This document shows positions 6,573-17,800 of a stretch of DNA of 64,000 nt, piece after piece. Under the pieces are notes generated by a model. It was given only the letters and a program-made list of their open reading frames with translations. It searched no databases and was not told where the DNA came from. Origin of the DNA: a virus; the IMG/VR virus record IMGVR_UViG_3300025141_013434, positions 81,244 to 145,243 of that record; one strand, written 5' to 3'. The translations under genes and the position numbers were made by a program. The stretch's first letter is position 1. Every line of letters begins with the position of its first letter.

Positions 6573-9503
6573 TTATCTATCAACTATATTACTATAGTCT
6601 TTTGTAAAATTAAAATTTAAATCAATCTGTTTTCCTGTTGATTTAGATGTAATTCTAATTTTAAATTGCTTTCCCCACACAGGGTGATCTGAAATTCCAA
6701 CTGGGCCCGACTTGCCTGGAGCTGATTCCCAACTATTAAAAGACCCGTCTGCTGGTAAGTCTAGCATCTTCTGAGAAAATGCTGGTTCTATGAGAATGTC
6801 CTTCTTGAAGGACAATGTTCTTTTTCTTTCTTCTTTTGGAAAATAGAAAAGATCCGACTTCAAATATACCGCATCGAGATCGCTAACTAGCTCAATTTGA
6901 TATATGTTCGATGGATTAGAAACATGCCCATGGATATCCTCGGTTCTAAATGTGTACCAGTATTTTTTATTCGGAACTATTTTATCTATAAATGATCCCG
7001 CGGTTGCGTCAGATTCCACTCTGCCTATTTTTGATTGAAAAAACGAACCCCAAGAGGTTGGCTCTCGGTCTACCCTGAAAACTTCGAATACTTGAGTTGG
7101 GTCATCGTTTTTGAATTCTACTGCGGAATTCAATATTTCTTCTCCAAGTTCGGGATCTGCTCCTTGACTTATGGCTATCAAGCTAAACTGAGACACGTCA
7201 TCTGGCTCCAACACTACTGGCTTTGCTGCAAAATTCCCAGTCATGCTGTCCATATTGAACATCAGCCTCTTCTTGTCTCCCTTGAAAGGTATCACATCAA
7301 CATTCGGAGATATCGGGGGATTATCCATTGTTATAATTTCTTTAGAATATACCGGGTACTCCAATATTTTAACTGACGGAGTGTGAATAACTCCCATATA
7401 AAAATCCTGGAATCCTCGCTGGGATGCGCCGGTGGGATCCCAAAAATCAACAAGACCCGGAGAAGACATACAGTCAGAATAGGCGTATACCGTCCCGACA
7501 ACAACCACCACTTGATAAATTGTGTACCTATACCTCTTTGAGTATTTCACCTGACTATCTACCATTTTAATGACTTCTGTTTTATCATTTGTTGCAAGAT
7601 AGGTTACTTGTATTGTTTCTCCGGTTTCTGCATCTTTCTTTTCGATCTTAAAACCAACGACTTCTGAATGTGCTGGCTTTCCTCTCAAAATATCCATGAA
7701 AGATCTTTCATTTCTCTTGACGATATTCTTAATTCTTGTCTTCATTAAATTCTTCGTAAAAAGTAGTCTGAATTTCTCTACCGGGTGGAGATCTCTGCCC
7801 TCAACGTTGAACCAATCACGGAACAAGCTTGCAAACCACACTTCTCTGATCTTTGGGCTGCTAATTCTTGACAGAACTAACTCCTGAACATCTTCTGCGC
7901 TTTCGACAACTTGCTCTACTGCATTCCAGTTGTGATTGCGATTGAGACCTTGACGAGCCAAAATTCCGAAGATATTCTCGATAGCTGATGTATCTTCTCC
8001 TTCTCTCAGAGACTGGGCTATTAAAGATTTCTCTACTGAAGTTATTTGAATATCGGTGTACATCGGAAGAAACGGCCGATCGTTCTCGTAAACGGATCTG
8101 AATTCTTCTGAGGAAGGATCGCCATATGAAGATGTGAAAGGAGACCGGCCGGGCAATATACCGAAGACTTCTACGAGATTTTCTTCTGAAATTCTTTCCT
8201 CTGCGGTGAGGTGGCCATCTTCGTCTACTCTTATGTGTGCCCCGGGGCGTCGTATATAATAATTTGGCAGTTGCCTTTCTTCATAATTCTGTAAAACTAC
8301 ACTTTCGTAAAGATTACTGTAAAAATTATACTTCCCTTTTACAGAAATCGTAGGAGCGCCTCGAAGCTGATTATCTTCTGTCTCTTTTTCGCTAAAAAGA
8401 ATAGGAAAATTTGTGGCATAATCGTGAAAATAGTGTCTGCCGGTAAATGGAGGATTATACACCGGCGAGTTGACGCCATTGTGTTGTCTTGATACGGGTG
8501 ATTCGAGCTGCCATGGAACCGGGGTACCATAAAACGGTATAACTGGAAATAAATTTTCTGAAAAGTTGGACCTTTGAGTACTCCAGTTTTGATGATCGCT
8601 CGTGTATGTCTGTAAGCGGCCGTATCGGGCTCTTCGATGTTCGTCTCTCAATTCTCTCCAATTTTGTTCTATCATTTCACGAGGTGTGCCGTCAGAAAAA
8701 TCACCATTCTCTTGCAAAGTTGGTCGACCATACAAATAACATGGCCATTGCCATCGCTGTTCTGGAGTGAAGACATACGGAAAGCGTAACTTTAAAGGCT
8801 CATACCTGATCGGGCCTAGGCGTCTTTCGCTGCGAAACGGTGGTCGATCGAGCAAATCTTCCTTCTCCCAGAACCTTGTCGGGTTGATTGGACCATCATT
8901 GACAGCAAGCTGGCGAAAGCTTTGTTCGGAAACGGATTCGATGTAAGGAGCGCCGGCGTAGAGTTGGTCGTCCACCTGGGGGCCACGAAAAAGTATAGCT
9001 GAGGGATTATGAAAAGAGATGCTGTCCCTTCGATTTGCTTCAACTTGAGCCATGAGATTCGGAACAAATGTTTGTATTCCATTTTTCCAAAACTTTCCTG
9101 TCACATATCTAAAACTATCTATCATTGTTCGGCCATCGGGGCCCGGGACGTTCGCAGGAATTCCGGCCGGGTTCAATGGATCAAACTTTGCATTAGAGTA
9201 AAGATAGGTCGTTTCATCTGTTGGCTCTCCAGCCAAATTATGTGAATGAAATAGCCAAACGCTTTTGCCGGCTGCATACTCTTCGTGATGAAGTCCAAAC
9301 TCTTCCCGGTCTGGAGACACAGAAGAGAGCAAGATCTCTTCTGGTGCGCTCCCAGTTATGCCTGTCTCTGAATCCCCACCAGGGCCATTATTATCATCAA
9401 GATCGGTATTCTGATCGCCGCCATCACCTTCGAATGGGTCATCATCGCGAGAAACCGGAGGAGCGAGGCATGGATCTAATATATTGTCATTTTCTTCTGC
9501 CAT
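6573..9503 (-). CDS. Large virion structural protein with fibronectin-III-like C-terminal part
   Basis: A 976-residue protein beginning with an acidic, Gly/Asp/Asn-rich disordered leader (1-60). The central part is rich in aromatic residues, Pro, Arg and Asn. The C-terminal third looks like beta-sandwich repeats: strands around 650-680 (RYRYTIYQVVVVVGTVYAY) and around 845-875 (WYTFRTEDIHGHVSNPSNIY) resemble the F-G strands of fibronectin type III domains. It belongs to the tail-fibre/baseplate series and follows the 1420-residue protein by nine bases. No enzymatic motif was seen. Confidence is high that it is a real structural gene and low for its exact location in the virion. Confidence 0.6.
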   Translation of the reverse strand: MAEENDNILDPCLAPPVSRDDDPFEGDGGDQNTDLDDNNGPGGDSETGITGSAPEEILLSSVSPDREEFGLHHEEYAAGKSVWLFHSHNLAGEPTDETTYLYSNAKFDPLNPAGIPANVPGPDGRTMIDSFRYVTGKFWKNGIQTFVPNLMAQVEANRRDSISFHNPSAILFRGPQVDDQLYAGAPYIESVSEQSFRQLAVNDGPINPTRFWEKEDLLDRPPFRSERRLGPIRYEPLKLRFPYVFTPEQRWQWPCYLYGRPTLQENGDFSDGTPREMIEQNWRELRDEHRRARYGRLQTYTSDHQNWSTQRSNFSENLFPVIPFYGTPVPWQLESPVSRQHNGVNSPVYNPPFTGRHYFHDYATNFPILFSEKETEDNQLRGAPTISVKGKYNFYSNLYESVVLQNYEERQLPNYYIRRPGAHIRVDEDGHLTAEERISEENLVEVFGILPGRSPFTSSYGDPSSEEFRSVYENDRPFLPMYTDIQITSVEKSLIAQSLREGEDTSAIENIFGILARQGLNRNHNWNAVEQVVESAEDVQELVLSRISSPKIREVWFASLFRDWFNVEGRDLHPVEKFRLLFTKNLMKTRIKNIVKRNERSFMDILRGKPAHSEVVGFKIEKKDAETGETIQVTYLATNDKTEVIKMVDSQVKYSKRYRYTIYQVVVVVGTVYAYSDCMSSPGLVDFWDPTGASQRGFQDFYMGVIHTPSVKILEYPVYSKEIITMDNPPISPNVDVIPFKGDKKRLMFNMDSMTGNFAAKPVVLEPDDVSQFSLIAISQGADPELGEEILNSAVEFKNDDPTQVFEVFRVDREPTSWGSFFQSKIGRVESDATAGSFIDKIVPNKKYWYTFRTEDIHGHVSNPSNIYQIELVSDLDAVYLKSDLFYFPKEERKRTLSFKKDILIEPAFSQKMLDLPADGSFNSWESAPGKSGPVGISDHPVWGKQFKIRITSKSTGKQIDLNFNFTKDYSNIVDR

Positions 9504-9513
9504 TTATAACTCC

Positions 9514-12500
9514 TCAAAAACCACCGTAGCCGCCGGGTCCAGATGTTGTAGTGCCACCAGTCGGTGCACCGCCGCCGCCGGGGGATGGTGGAGTGCCGCC
9601 GCCGCCAGGGCCAGGAAAACATTCATCATACAGTGTCGCCATGTCTTCGGGCGGGGGAGATTCCTCTCCATGATACTGACTCTCGTTTGGCATGTAGAAT
9701 ACTATTCCTGGATATTCTAAAAAGGTGTGAGCGTGGGTTTCTAAGCCCTCTATCGGCTCACACACACTTGTCAAGTATAGTGGATAGAAATATCCAGTCA
9801 CGCCACTAGTGTCTCCCGAATCGCTGGTGCCGAACAAATAGTAAGGCCCGCAACCACATACTTCCTGAGGTGCTGCCTGCCTTGATGCTTGGGTTCTCCT
9901 CCTATTCCTGCGGCGAGTGCGTTTAGTCCTGCGACTTGGAGGGCTAGCGGGGACTTCAAAATATGACTGACCCTGCGCTGGTCTAGTAGCGGAAGTGTTT
10001 CCTCCATCCGCCTCTCCAGTGTATGGCCGCCAATTTGCAGCGGTTTGGTTTCCCGCCTCAGTTGAAGAGTCCTGAGCATAACGAAGTCTGTATTGGCCGG
10101 ATAATACCCTACCAGCAGCAACCATGTCTTGATTTAGAGTGCTAAAAATTGGACGTCCTAAGTTTATATTCCCATCTGCATCCCTGGCAAAACCATCCAT
10201 CCTCTCCACTACCACTGCGGCGTCAGTAACTGCACGACTAACCGCTGGGTAGGGTACCGGGTCGGGACGGCTTTCGCCCCGGGGGCCGGCGAGGCCACCA
10301 ATACCTGGACCTAGACCCTGAAGGCCATCCGACGTTCCTTGCACCAAGTTGCTTGTTAATACGTCCGGATTTATTACGTTTCCCATGTCACTTACTAAAA
10401 CTCTCGATAAATCCAAAAAGCCAGTGTTGGCCCCTGCCAAAGAGCGCCAATGTTCATCCCAATCAAAAGGAAACCCTTCGGGTTCATCTGGTTCATTCCC
10501 CACGCCACATAACTCGCCCTCATTAGGAATAGCCTGTGTGTCATCAGATAGAAGTATTTCAGATGGCACCGTAACAGAAAAGTTAGTTACTGACGAAAGC
10601 TGTGCTGCCATTCTTGCCGTAATTGTATTTAGGGCGGTCGAGGGTTGATCAAAAGGATTAGCTGTGCCGGCTTGGCCATCATTTGGACTAGCAGCCTCAT
10701 TTACATCTCCCCAGTCAAACGACTGTATTGCAGGATCTTGTGTAGCTTGTCTAGACATATTGATGACATCCATAGCTCTATTGACCTCTGCTGCACCTGC
10801 TTGCCAATTGATCACAAAAGACCCCGGGGTCGTCATATTGTCCCCCCAGGTAAAATGTGAGTTCGTTTGCGTTGCATTGCCGCGGTAAGAGCTAAAAGTC
10901 AATACGGCAGAATTACCCAAATAACTTCTCATTGAGGAACCCCAACGTGTAGTTTCCGTATTCATTCTTCCTGCAAGATTTGCCGCTGTTATAACGGGAA
11001 AGGTAGAAGCTACTGATCTGGCCGTTGTCACCGGTGAGGGCAGGGGTAAGAGCGGAGGCCTGGGAACCGGATCTGTGGTGGGTGGCCTATCAAGAAATGT
11101 ATCTTCAGAAAGCTCGAAACCTGGGGTAGCAAAATCTTGAAGAGTCTCTGTCCTTTGTGGGTTGTCCGGACTGTCTTGGATGGTCGGCATTGTTGCCATG
11201 CTCCGGAGCCTAGCGCCGGCGGCGCGACGGTCAGCTTGACGTTGATTTTCGGCTAGCCACCGGTTTTCTTGTTCAACAAAACTAACAGAGTCGAGCTTTC
11301 TTTTGCTACAGTCGACATAATATGAACTGGGTTCGCTATCTCTGTGGCCGGTGAACCACCTCTTGACTCTCAATGTTCTATTTTTTCCGGCCGTGAGATT
11401 TCTTCTGCCGCCGATCTCGGAAGACAAGCTGGACTGATCTGCTGATGAGCCCCCGCCCAAAAGTTTATCTACTTCAGCTGACAGGTCTTTAAAGGATTTC
11501 AATATTTGTAAAATTTGCTCTGGTCTGGAATTGTTTGGATTGAGAAGGGTAGCGACAAGGCCGACCATTGCGTCATCCCTAAGTGAGATTGCAGAGTCGA
11601 CGGTGAAGAGGCCCTCCGAAACCGCGGCTTCGACAAAGTCGCCTTCGCCTTGTGCTGTCAAGTGTTCTGCAAATTTAGACGCCGAAATAATAAATTTCTT
11701 ATTTGCGTATACCAAGCCCAAAAGTTCAAAAAAAACTGCCTGCATAGCTTCAAAATCAAACCTCTCCATGGCTTCACTTACGAAAGAGGGTGAAAACTTT
11801 TTTGTTGCTGTGTTGTAATTTCCCACCGGAGTGAATCGAACTCTATCAACATTGAGAATTTCGTCTCGGGAGGGCCCATTGCCGCGAGTCTCCCTGAAGG
11901 ACTTTCCCGTTATTACTGGAATGTTTGCTAGGTTATAATATTCTTCCAATTGGAGAATTTGCTCTTTGAGTCGATTGAGTGCATGCTCGAAATATTCATA
12001 AATACTATCTTCGTATTCTAACTCTATTCCGTATTGATAAGTCCCATCAACTGTTTTCATTAGTGAATAATCGCGGCCATGGAAAATTCTATAAAACGGA
12101 AACAAGGGAGTACCTGCTAGTCTGGACTCTGACGAGTTGTCAATTGGCATAGGATCTTCGGGGTTGCCTGTTAACCAACTACTCAAGTTATCGAAATTGG
12201 CTCTCAATTGAGTCATAAGGTCTCTCACGAGCAAATCTGATATTGTTCCGGTCTCTCGACTATTATCGTTGGCACCCAAAAGAAACCGCGGGGCCGCAAA
12301 TGCCGCGGGTAAAATTGCGTCGACGAGGTTGTCTTCATGTTCATATAAATCTGAAGGTAAACCAGCGCGCTTCATTGACCTTTCGTTCCGATTTAAGAAC
12401 CATTCTTGAGATGCCTCTGCTACAACAAAATCTGGGGTGTTTTTGTCGAAAAGATCTTTTGCCGGAAAGCCAAGCGAATCAATTCCAATACTTCTGTCTG

Positions 12501-13776
12501 TAACCCTCCTTCTTAACACCCTTGTATTTAAGAGTTTGAAATTTACTTTCGGCCGGAGAATTTCATATTTTGTGAGATTTGGCAGATACTTAAACAGGTG
12601 ACCCAGGCTCGATTCTTTTTCTAAAATTTGCTTTTGATCTATTATAAATTTATAATCAACAACTCCGGAATCAGGGTTTTGATGTACAAACAGTTGTGCA
12701 TTGAAGTTTTTTTCTCTTTTGCTTTTTAAAAATTTTCTAACTTGACCCTGTTGCATTATACTGGGTAACATTAGCGGAGTATACAAGTCGTTCGTTCTCT
12801 GCATTTTTCTAAAGTCTTGAATTTTCGTATTAGGTACATTTATCGCTGTTAGATAGTCGTCAGGACCAGAAGCGTCAGAATGCCTCAACCCCTTCATAAA
12901 CACGGTTGTTCGATCGTCTTCGGGAGGCATCATATGGTATGGACCGCCATAAGGAACTCCCTTGCTGTCCCTCAATACCATAGTATAAGAGTCGACTCGA
13001 CCTCTTCTCAGTATTGTGTCCTTACTTTTTCTACCGTGAAGTAAGTTTAAATATTTAATATCTGAGTGGTCGAGATCAAGACCCAGCAAAGAAAAATCTA
13101 AATATGTAAAAGCATGAACAGACAATTCAGTAGTATCTCCAGAGATCAATTCATTTGGAATTTCTGGATCATTACCTATCGTAATTGTATATGGAATTCT
13201 GTAAAACGCAGGTTGAGTTCCAACGTTAGTTACCCTGAAATGTTCTGAAAAATCATCAAAATATTGATTAGGAAGAGCCTGTCTTGCCGGTTCAGTCTTT
13301 ATTAAAAAAGGGTGAAATCTTACATTCTCTCCGGTAGGTGAGTTGTCATGAGCAGAGCCCTTCTTGGTGGTAGTTTTAAGCTTGTCTAAGAAAGCCCCCA
13401 TCGAGGCGGCGCGGCCACGCATGCCCGCTGGGAGGTGCCGCGAGACGTCTCGCTCGGAGGCTCCTTCGTCGATAGCGACCCTGTATTTCGCAAGCTTGTT
13501 GAATTGCCTGTTTATCCACGTATCGCGGCCGTGATGTGAGATGATTATCCCAATCTTAAGAGCTTTCATGAACTCCTCTTCTTTTGGCATTCCAGCATCA
13601 GCATCAAAAGAATTTGGAAGAGACATAATAAAACCAGCGCCTTCAGATGTGAGATGGTCATCAATATAATAATCAAGTGTCAAAATTATATTATTATTTG
13701 CACCCGACTCCAAAGTTGCCCTCCTCATCTTGACGGCAGGAAGGATCTGATACATTAAGTCACCTTCTCTTGACAT
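9514..13776 (-). CDS. Very large virion protein with metal-site-like and glycine-rich C-terminus
   Basis: A 1420-residue protein with a mixed alpha/beta body. Long helical stretches occur around residues 600-780, and a Ser/Thr/Pro-rich linker around 860-960. Near the end are a C-G-C-G motif (about 1303-1306), HAHTF (about 1345) and FYMPNE followed by YHG (about 1355-1370). This spacing is reminiscent of small metal-binding tip domains of phage fibres. The protein ends in about 35 residues of Gly/Pro/Thr repeats. A GGAGGAG precedes the ATG, which overlaps the upstream stop as TAATG. A distal fibre or receptor-contact role is an inference. Confidence 0.6.
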   Translation of the reverse strand: MSREGDLMYQILPAVKMRRATLESGANNNIILTLDYYIDDHLTSEGAGFIMSLPNSFDADAGMPKEEEFMKALKIGIIISHHGRDTWINRQFNKLAKYRVAIDEGASERDVSRHLPAGMRGRAASMGAFLDKLKTTTKKGSAHDNSPTGENVRFHPFLIKTEPARQALPNQYFDDFSEHFRVTNVGTQPAFYRIPYTITIGNDPEIPNELISGDTTELSVHAFTYLDFSLLGLDLDHSDIKYLNLLHGRKSKDTILRRGRVDSYTMVLRDSKGVPYGGPYHMMPPEDDRTTVFMKGLRHSDASGPDDYLTAINVPNTKIQDFRKMQRTNDLYTPLMLPSIMQQGQVRKFLKSKREKNFNAQLFVHQNPDSGVVDYKFIIDQKQILEKESSLGHLFKYLPNLTKYEILRPKVNFKLLNTRVLRRRVTDRSIGIDSLGFPAKDLFDKNTPDFVVAEASQEWFLNRNERSMKRAGLPSDLYEHEDNLVDAILPAAFAAPRFLLGANDNSRETGTISDLLVRDLMTQLRANFDNLSSWLTGNPEDPMPIDNSSESRLAGTPLFPFYRIFHGRDYSLMKTVDGTYQYGIELEYEDSIYEYFEHALNRLKEQILQLEEYYNLANIPVITGKSFRETRGNGPSRDEILNVDRVRFTPVGNYNTATKKFSPSFVSEAMERFDFEAMQAVFFELLGLVYANKKFIISASKFAEHLTAQGEGDFVEAAVSEGLFTVDSAISLRDDAMVGLVATLLNPNNSRPEQILQILKSFKDLSAEVDKLLGGGSSADQSSLSSEIGGRRNLTAGKNRTLRVKRWFTGHRDSEPSSYYVDCSKRKLDSVSFVEQENRWLAENQRQADRRAAGARLRSMATMPTIQDSPDNPQRTETLQDFATPGFELSEDTFLDRPPTTDPVPRPPLLPLPSPVTTARSVASTFPVITAANLAGRMNTETTRWGSSMRSYLGNSAVLTFSSYRGNATQTNSHFTWGDNMTTPGSFVINWQAGAAEVNRAMDVINMSRQATQDPAIQSFDWGDVNEAASPNDGQAGTANPFDQPSTALNTITARMAAQLSSVTNFSVTVPSEILLSDDTQAIPNEGELCGVGNEPDEPEGFPFDWDEHWRSLAGANTGFLDLSRVLVSDMGNVINPDVLTSNLVQGTSDGLQGLGPGIGGLAGPRGESRPDPVPYPAVSRAVTDAAVVVERMDGFARDADGNINLGRPIFSTLNQDMVAAGRVLSGQYRLRYAQDSSTEAGNQTAANWRPYTGEADGGNTSATRPAQGQSYFEVPASPPSRRTKRTRRRNRRRTQASRQAAPQEVCGCGPYYLFGTSDSGDTSGVTGYFYPLYLTSVCEPIEGLETHAHTFLEYPGIVFYMPNESQYHGEESPPPEDMATLYDECFPGPGGGGTPPSPGGGGAPTGGTTTSGPGGYGGF

Positions 13777-14852
13777 TAATATTCTCCTCCTTCGGGATCA
13801 TCATCCCCTGGACCGCCGGCAAGAGTAGAACTAGTATCACCTTCTGATATTCCCTGGCCAGGGGTTGCTCTTTCAAAACCTTCGTACAGGCTATCTTCAC
13901 ATATGTCATCATCGTGTGGACCGAAGTCATAAAGGCCCGGCTGTTCCTGCTCTTCAAACATTTCTTCAGGTATGTTTTCATCAAACTTTATGTCAAGATA
14001 CGTATTTATATTATCTGATCTATCCCACTCATTCGGTTTCGCAATATACAACTTAGTTACAGTCTCCATTCTTCTCGATGGTCCGGTTGTGGCCTCGACG
14101 AGTTCATCTTCGATGACAAAAACCTCGATATCAAAATTCTCGTTTTCAAAATCCACGTTATCTTCCGCCACTGATAGCAATATCGAATTTTCTTTCATGG
14201 TCAGTTTTATTCCACCCCTGAACGTTATTTCCTGTTCTGTTCCGTTCTGATATGAGTATTCATATTCTGGGAGGTCGTCTTCATCTTCTTCTGATGCTAA
14301 GATCAAGTGACCAACCGACATTGATAATTGCGGCCTAGAAAGCCCATACCCTGCAGAAGAACTTAGCGTAATTGGAAGTATAAACTTTTGATTGTTTCGA
14401 CTTCTTATGTTCCAAGACGGCACCTCTTGAGAACCCAGTTGTGAGGTGCCTATCAGGTTTCTGATAATCTTTCTGTCATCGGGTGCCATAGACACATGGT
14501 CCGCGTAATCACTACCGTAGACATCATCAACCGGAGTTCGATTGAGGTTCGCTCTCTTCCTGTTGTTGTTACCGGGCAGTTTCTCTAAGATATGCGCGTT
14601 TAATTGGGCCACGCGAGTTTCAATTCCATCTGTTTCATACAAAGCCTTGAATCTCACAGTGTCGTTTTGAATTCTTTCGTGAGCTTTTGCAGCCAACTCT
14701 TTTGATCCACTGACATATGCTACATCGTATAGTACTTCATCGTCCGAAAAAGCATAAAAGGCCGGCTTAAACCTGCCCTTTGATACCAAGTATTTGCCAT
14801 ACTGGGTAAGCTGCAAATCCAAAACATCTTCTTTTCTATTAAAGAAAGTCAA
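13776..14852 (-). CDS. Virion structural protein with N-terminal LT-G-DDE domain (second paralogue)
   Basis: A 358-residue protein. Its first 42 residues repeat the pattern of the 5459-6496 product: DVLDLQLTQYGKYL, KGRFKP and FSDDEVLYD. Residues 150-260 form a beta-rich middle (LPITLSSSAGYGLS onward). The last 60 residues are strongly acidic and Gly/Pro-rich, probably disordered. It lies three bases after the 3957-residue protein, and its stop overlaps the next start. The shared N-terminus suggests that both paralogues dock to the same virion component, each bringing a different body. Confidence 0.6.
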   Translation of the reverse strand: MTFFNRKEDVLDLQLTQYGKYLVSKGRFKPAFYAFSDDEVLYDVAYVSGSKELAAKAHERIQNDTVRFKALYETDGIETRVAQLNAHILEKLPGNNNRKRANLNRTPVDDVYGSDYADHVSMAPDDRKIIRNLIGTSQLGSQEVPSWNIRSRNNQKFILPITLSSSAGYGLSRPQLSMSVGHLILASEEDEDDLPEYEYSYQNGTEQEITFRGGIKLTMKENSILLSVAEDNVDFENENFDIEVFVIEDELVEATTGPSRRMETVTKLYIAKPNEWDRSDNINTYLDIKFDENIPEEMFEEQEQPGLYDFGPHDDDICEDSLYEGFERATPGQGISEGDTSSTLAGGPGDDDPEGGEY

Positions 14853-14855
14853 CTA

Positions 14856-17800
14856 TTATTCCTCACTGTCGGGATCACTCTCACCTGTAGGAAATCCATA
14901 GTTGATTGCATCGAAGGGGTCCTGGAAGTCACCTCCCGGTAGACCACTATATTTTCTATTTACTCCCTGTAACAAATCTGTTGTTCCTTGTGCTGAAAGT
15001 TCTGGCGTATTATACACCACTTCTGTGTCTAATCTAACTAGTTCTATCATTGAGAAATAATCATACGGCCAGTTATAACCATACTCAAAAATATCGTCTT
15101 CCACGTTTAAGGCCCGATGGGGATGATTTGCTGGTAATCTATCTCTTTTCATCTTCTTAAAATAATTGTTTTCTGCTCTTTGCTTAACCTTGAAAACAAG
15201 CCATTTAACATTTTCGCCGAAAGTGCCACCGTACATATCATCCCCAGTCATCGATAGGTCGTGAGTCACTGATGCCTGTGTCACCAAGGTATCTCTGTCA
15301 TTATTGTAGAACATGTTCAATGCCAAGTCTGGAGCGGTATTTTGCCAAATGTAAGCAACATCCTTCTTGCTCAACGTGTGTTCGAATTCAAAGACATACA
15401 TCAAAAAGGGCCTGACATAATTCTTGTTTGTATTGTTGTATTTGAGAAAGTTAAATTTCGGAGGAAGAACATAATTCATCATGCTCTTGACCATCTTTTG
15501 TATATTGCTTCTGACTGGCATGCCCTGCTCATTCGCAACTCTTATGAGTCTGTCGACAGTTGCATCCCAGGCTCCGCGGTTGCCATCGGTGAATCCATTG
15601 CTGTCTCTGAACTCTCTCACGATCCTATTCATATCTTCATTGTCGCTAGATCCATTTTGCATAATGGTATTAACATAAGCTTGCTTTGACTCTTCCAGGA
15701 ACTGTCTCTTATATTGGGCATGCCCCAGGTTGACAACTGACTGATAAACTTCCGGCCTGGGCAGATTGAAAAATGATCTGGCTTTCCCTTCCCCTTCTGT
15801 AAAAGGTATCGCGACGACTGCTTCTTTAATCTTTCTTTGTTCTGGCAACTGGCCGATGGGCCTCGTTATTAGACGGCCAGTACCCGAATCTTCGCCGACT
15901 TTCAATCCCTTTTTCTGGAAGTGCATGCCCAAAAGGCTTGCTAAGTTTCCATATTGAGGATCTTCTGGGGGCCTTATTTCTATTCTTGCCACCGGAGTAT
16001 CATATGTTCCTGTCTGGTGCCACATCCCCTTAGCTGTTCCGATATGGTGCGGTCTGGGTGCAGTAGGGGTAACCTTGCTAAAATCTAGATTTGGTACTTC
16101 CCATTTACTCTGGACTGCCCAAGACTTTCTAATGATGTCTCTCCTGACTGGGTTTCGAGGGTCGTTGTTCTCCTCTTCTCTGTCCTCATATATAGGTATT
16201 GCACTATCTTCGCTGAAATCTAGTCCGTAAAAACTGGCAGATAATTGCATTGCATGAGTTTTATGAAGTGATCCGGTCGCCGTAGAGATGACGCCGTCCA
16301 CGCCGGCGGTGGCAGTTTGCGCAAGAGTGGAGTCTGTCATGCCCGATCCCCAGGATTTATTGTATGATCCCGTGGCTCTAATGAATCTGCCATATTTTAT
16401 AGAAGGTCCCCGCTCTTGGTACCTGTTATCTGCTGTTATGGATGCCAACACTGATTCAATCGTATCGAAGCTGGTCCTATCTGTGGCAGTCGACCCTGTT
16501 GATTGTCCTGGGTTGAAAGTATATTCCACCTCTGCATAAGAATCATAATGGGGAGGAGTATATGGAGCAAACCCGTGACCCATGAAAAGACCACTCGTCG
16601 AGACATTGTCCGGAGGTGAGGCGTCGACGGGAGGCCCGAAAGATGAGGGTCTATTATAAATTGGAAAGTCTAGCTTCGATGGTCGGGTCAGCCGGAGTCT
16701 CATCTTATAAACTTTTCCATGGTCGACAATTTCCCGTAAGTGATCGCTCGATGCGATAACCGTTGTTTCTCTTCCATCTAAAAAGAAGTTCACACATTCA
16801 GAATAGAAATTATTTGCTGCTTTTGAATATGTCGTGTACGGCAAAGATCGGGCAACCGATAAGTCTAGACTACAGCTAAGGACTGAAGACGTGCATGGTG
16901 TGCCCCAGAAAATATCGTAGTCAGAACCGCCAACATCATATTTGCCATCTTTATCAGCGTCCGGGCGGATCTTTGATCTCAAAAACCCTGCTGGACTAAA
17001 ACTAGAACTTGGATGAACTTCGTTATCATAGAACGCAAATCGTTCTCTAATTCTCGCTTGATTCGGGGTCATCCCCACTGTGTCTATCTTGTTCGGTTTT
17101 AAAGCCTTTATGGGATCTATCAAAGCTTCAAAGGGAACTCGGTGCACTTTTTGTACTCCGCCTATGCCGTTATCCTTGTGCCACTTTGTCCAATAGTTCT
17201 GAGCGCCATGCCCCTTATGGAAGCCACCCGAACCCCCGGGGATCCGCCGCGGGCCCGAGATGCCCCAACTTGCAGAGCCTATTCTTGGTATACCACCATC
17301 AGCTGTTTCATTGTAGGCGGATCCAGTTATCCAAGAAGGATAATTATAACTTCCTGTCAGGCGACCCGCTACGCCGTTCAGGAGGCCATCGCCCAAGAGA
17401 GTAATTCCGTAACCACTAGCAGCCTTATCACTTGCCGCGGACCAGAGATCGGAGAAGTTTCCAAAATCTCCTTTTGTTACAGAGGTGAACTTGGCTTCGG
17501 GATGTCCACCGGCTGAGGCATATGCGTGGCCCACATCTTCGTACATTGGCATCGCATGATTAATCAAAGGAGAATTATTGGTCATGTGGACAGACCCGGT
17601 GCCGGTGTATATATAGCCCGCGTCGTTACCCATCCTGTACCACCCGATTAGGTTACCAGCATCAGAATCTTCTACGCAAAGATCTGGTCGGAAGGGGCCG
17701 CGATGGAGGACACCTCCTCCTGCGAGGCCTGCGACAGACTCGACACTAAGATCTGTGTTCCAAATCGACACCTCTCCGATTCCACACTTCATCGAATTCA

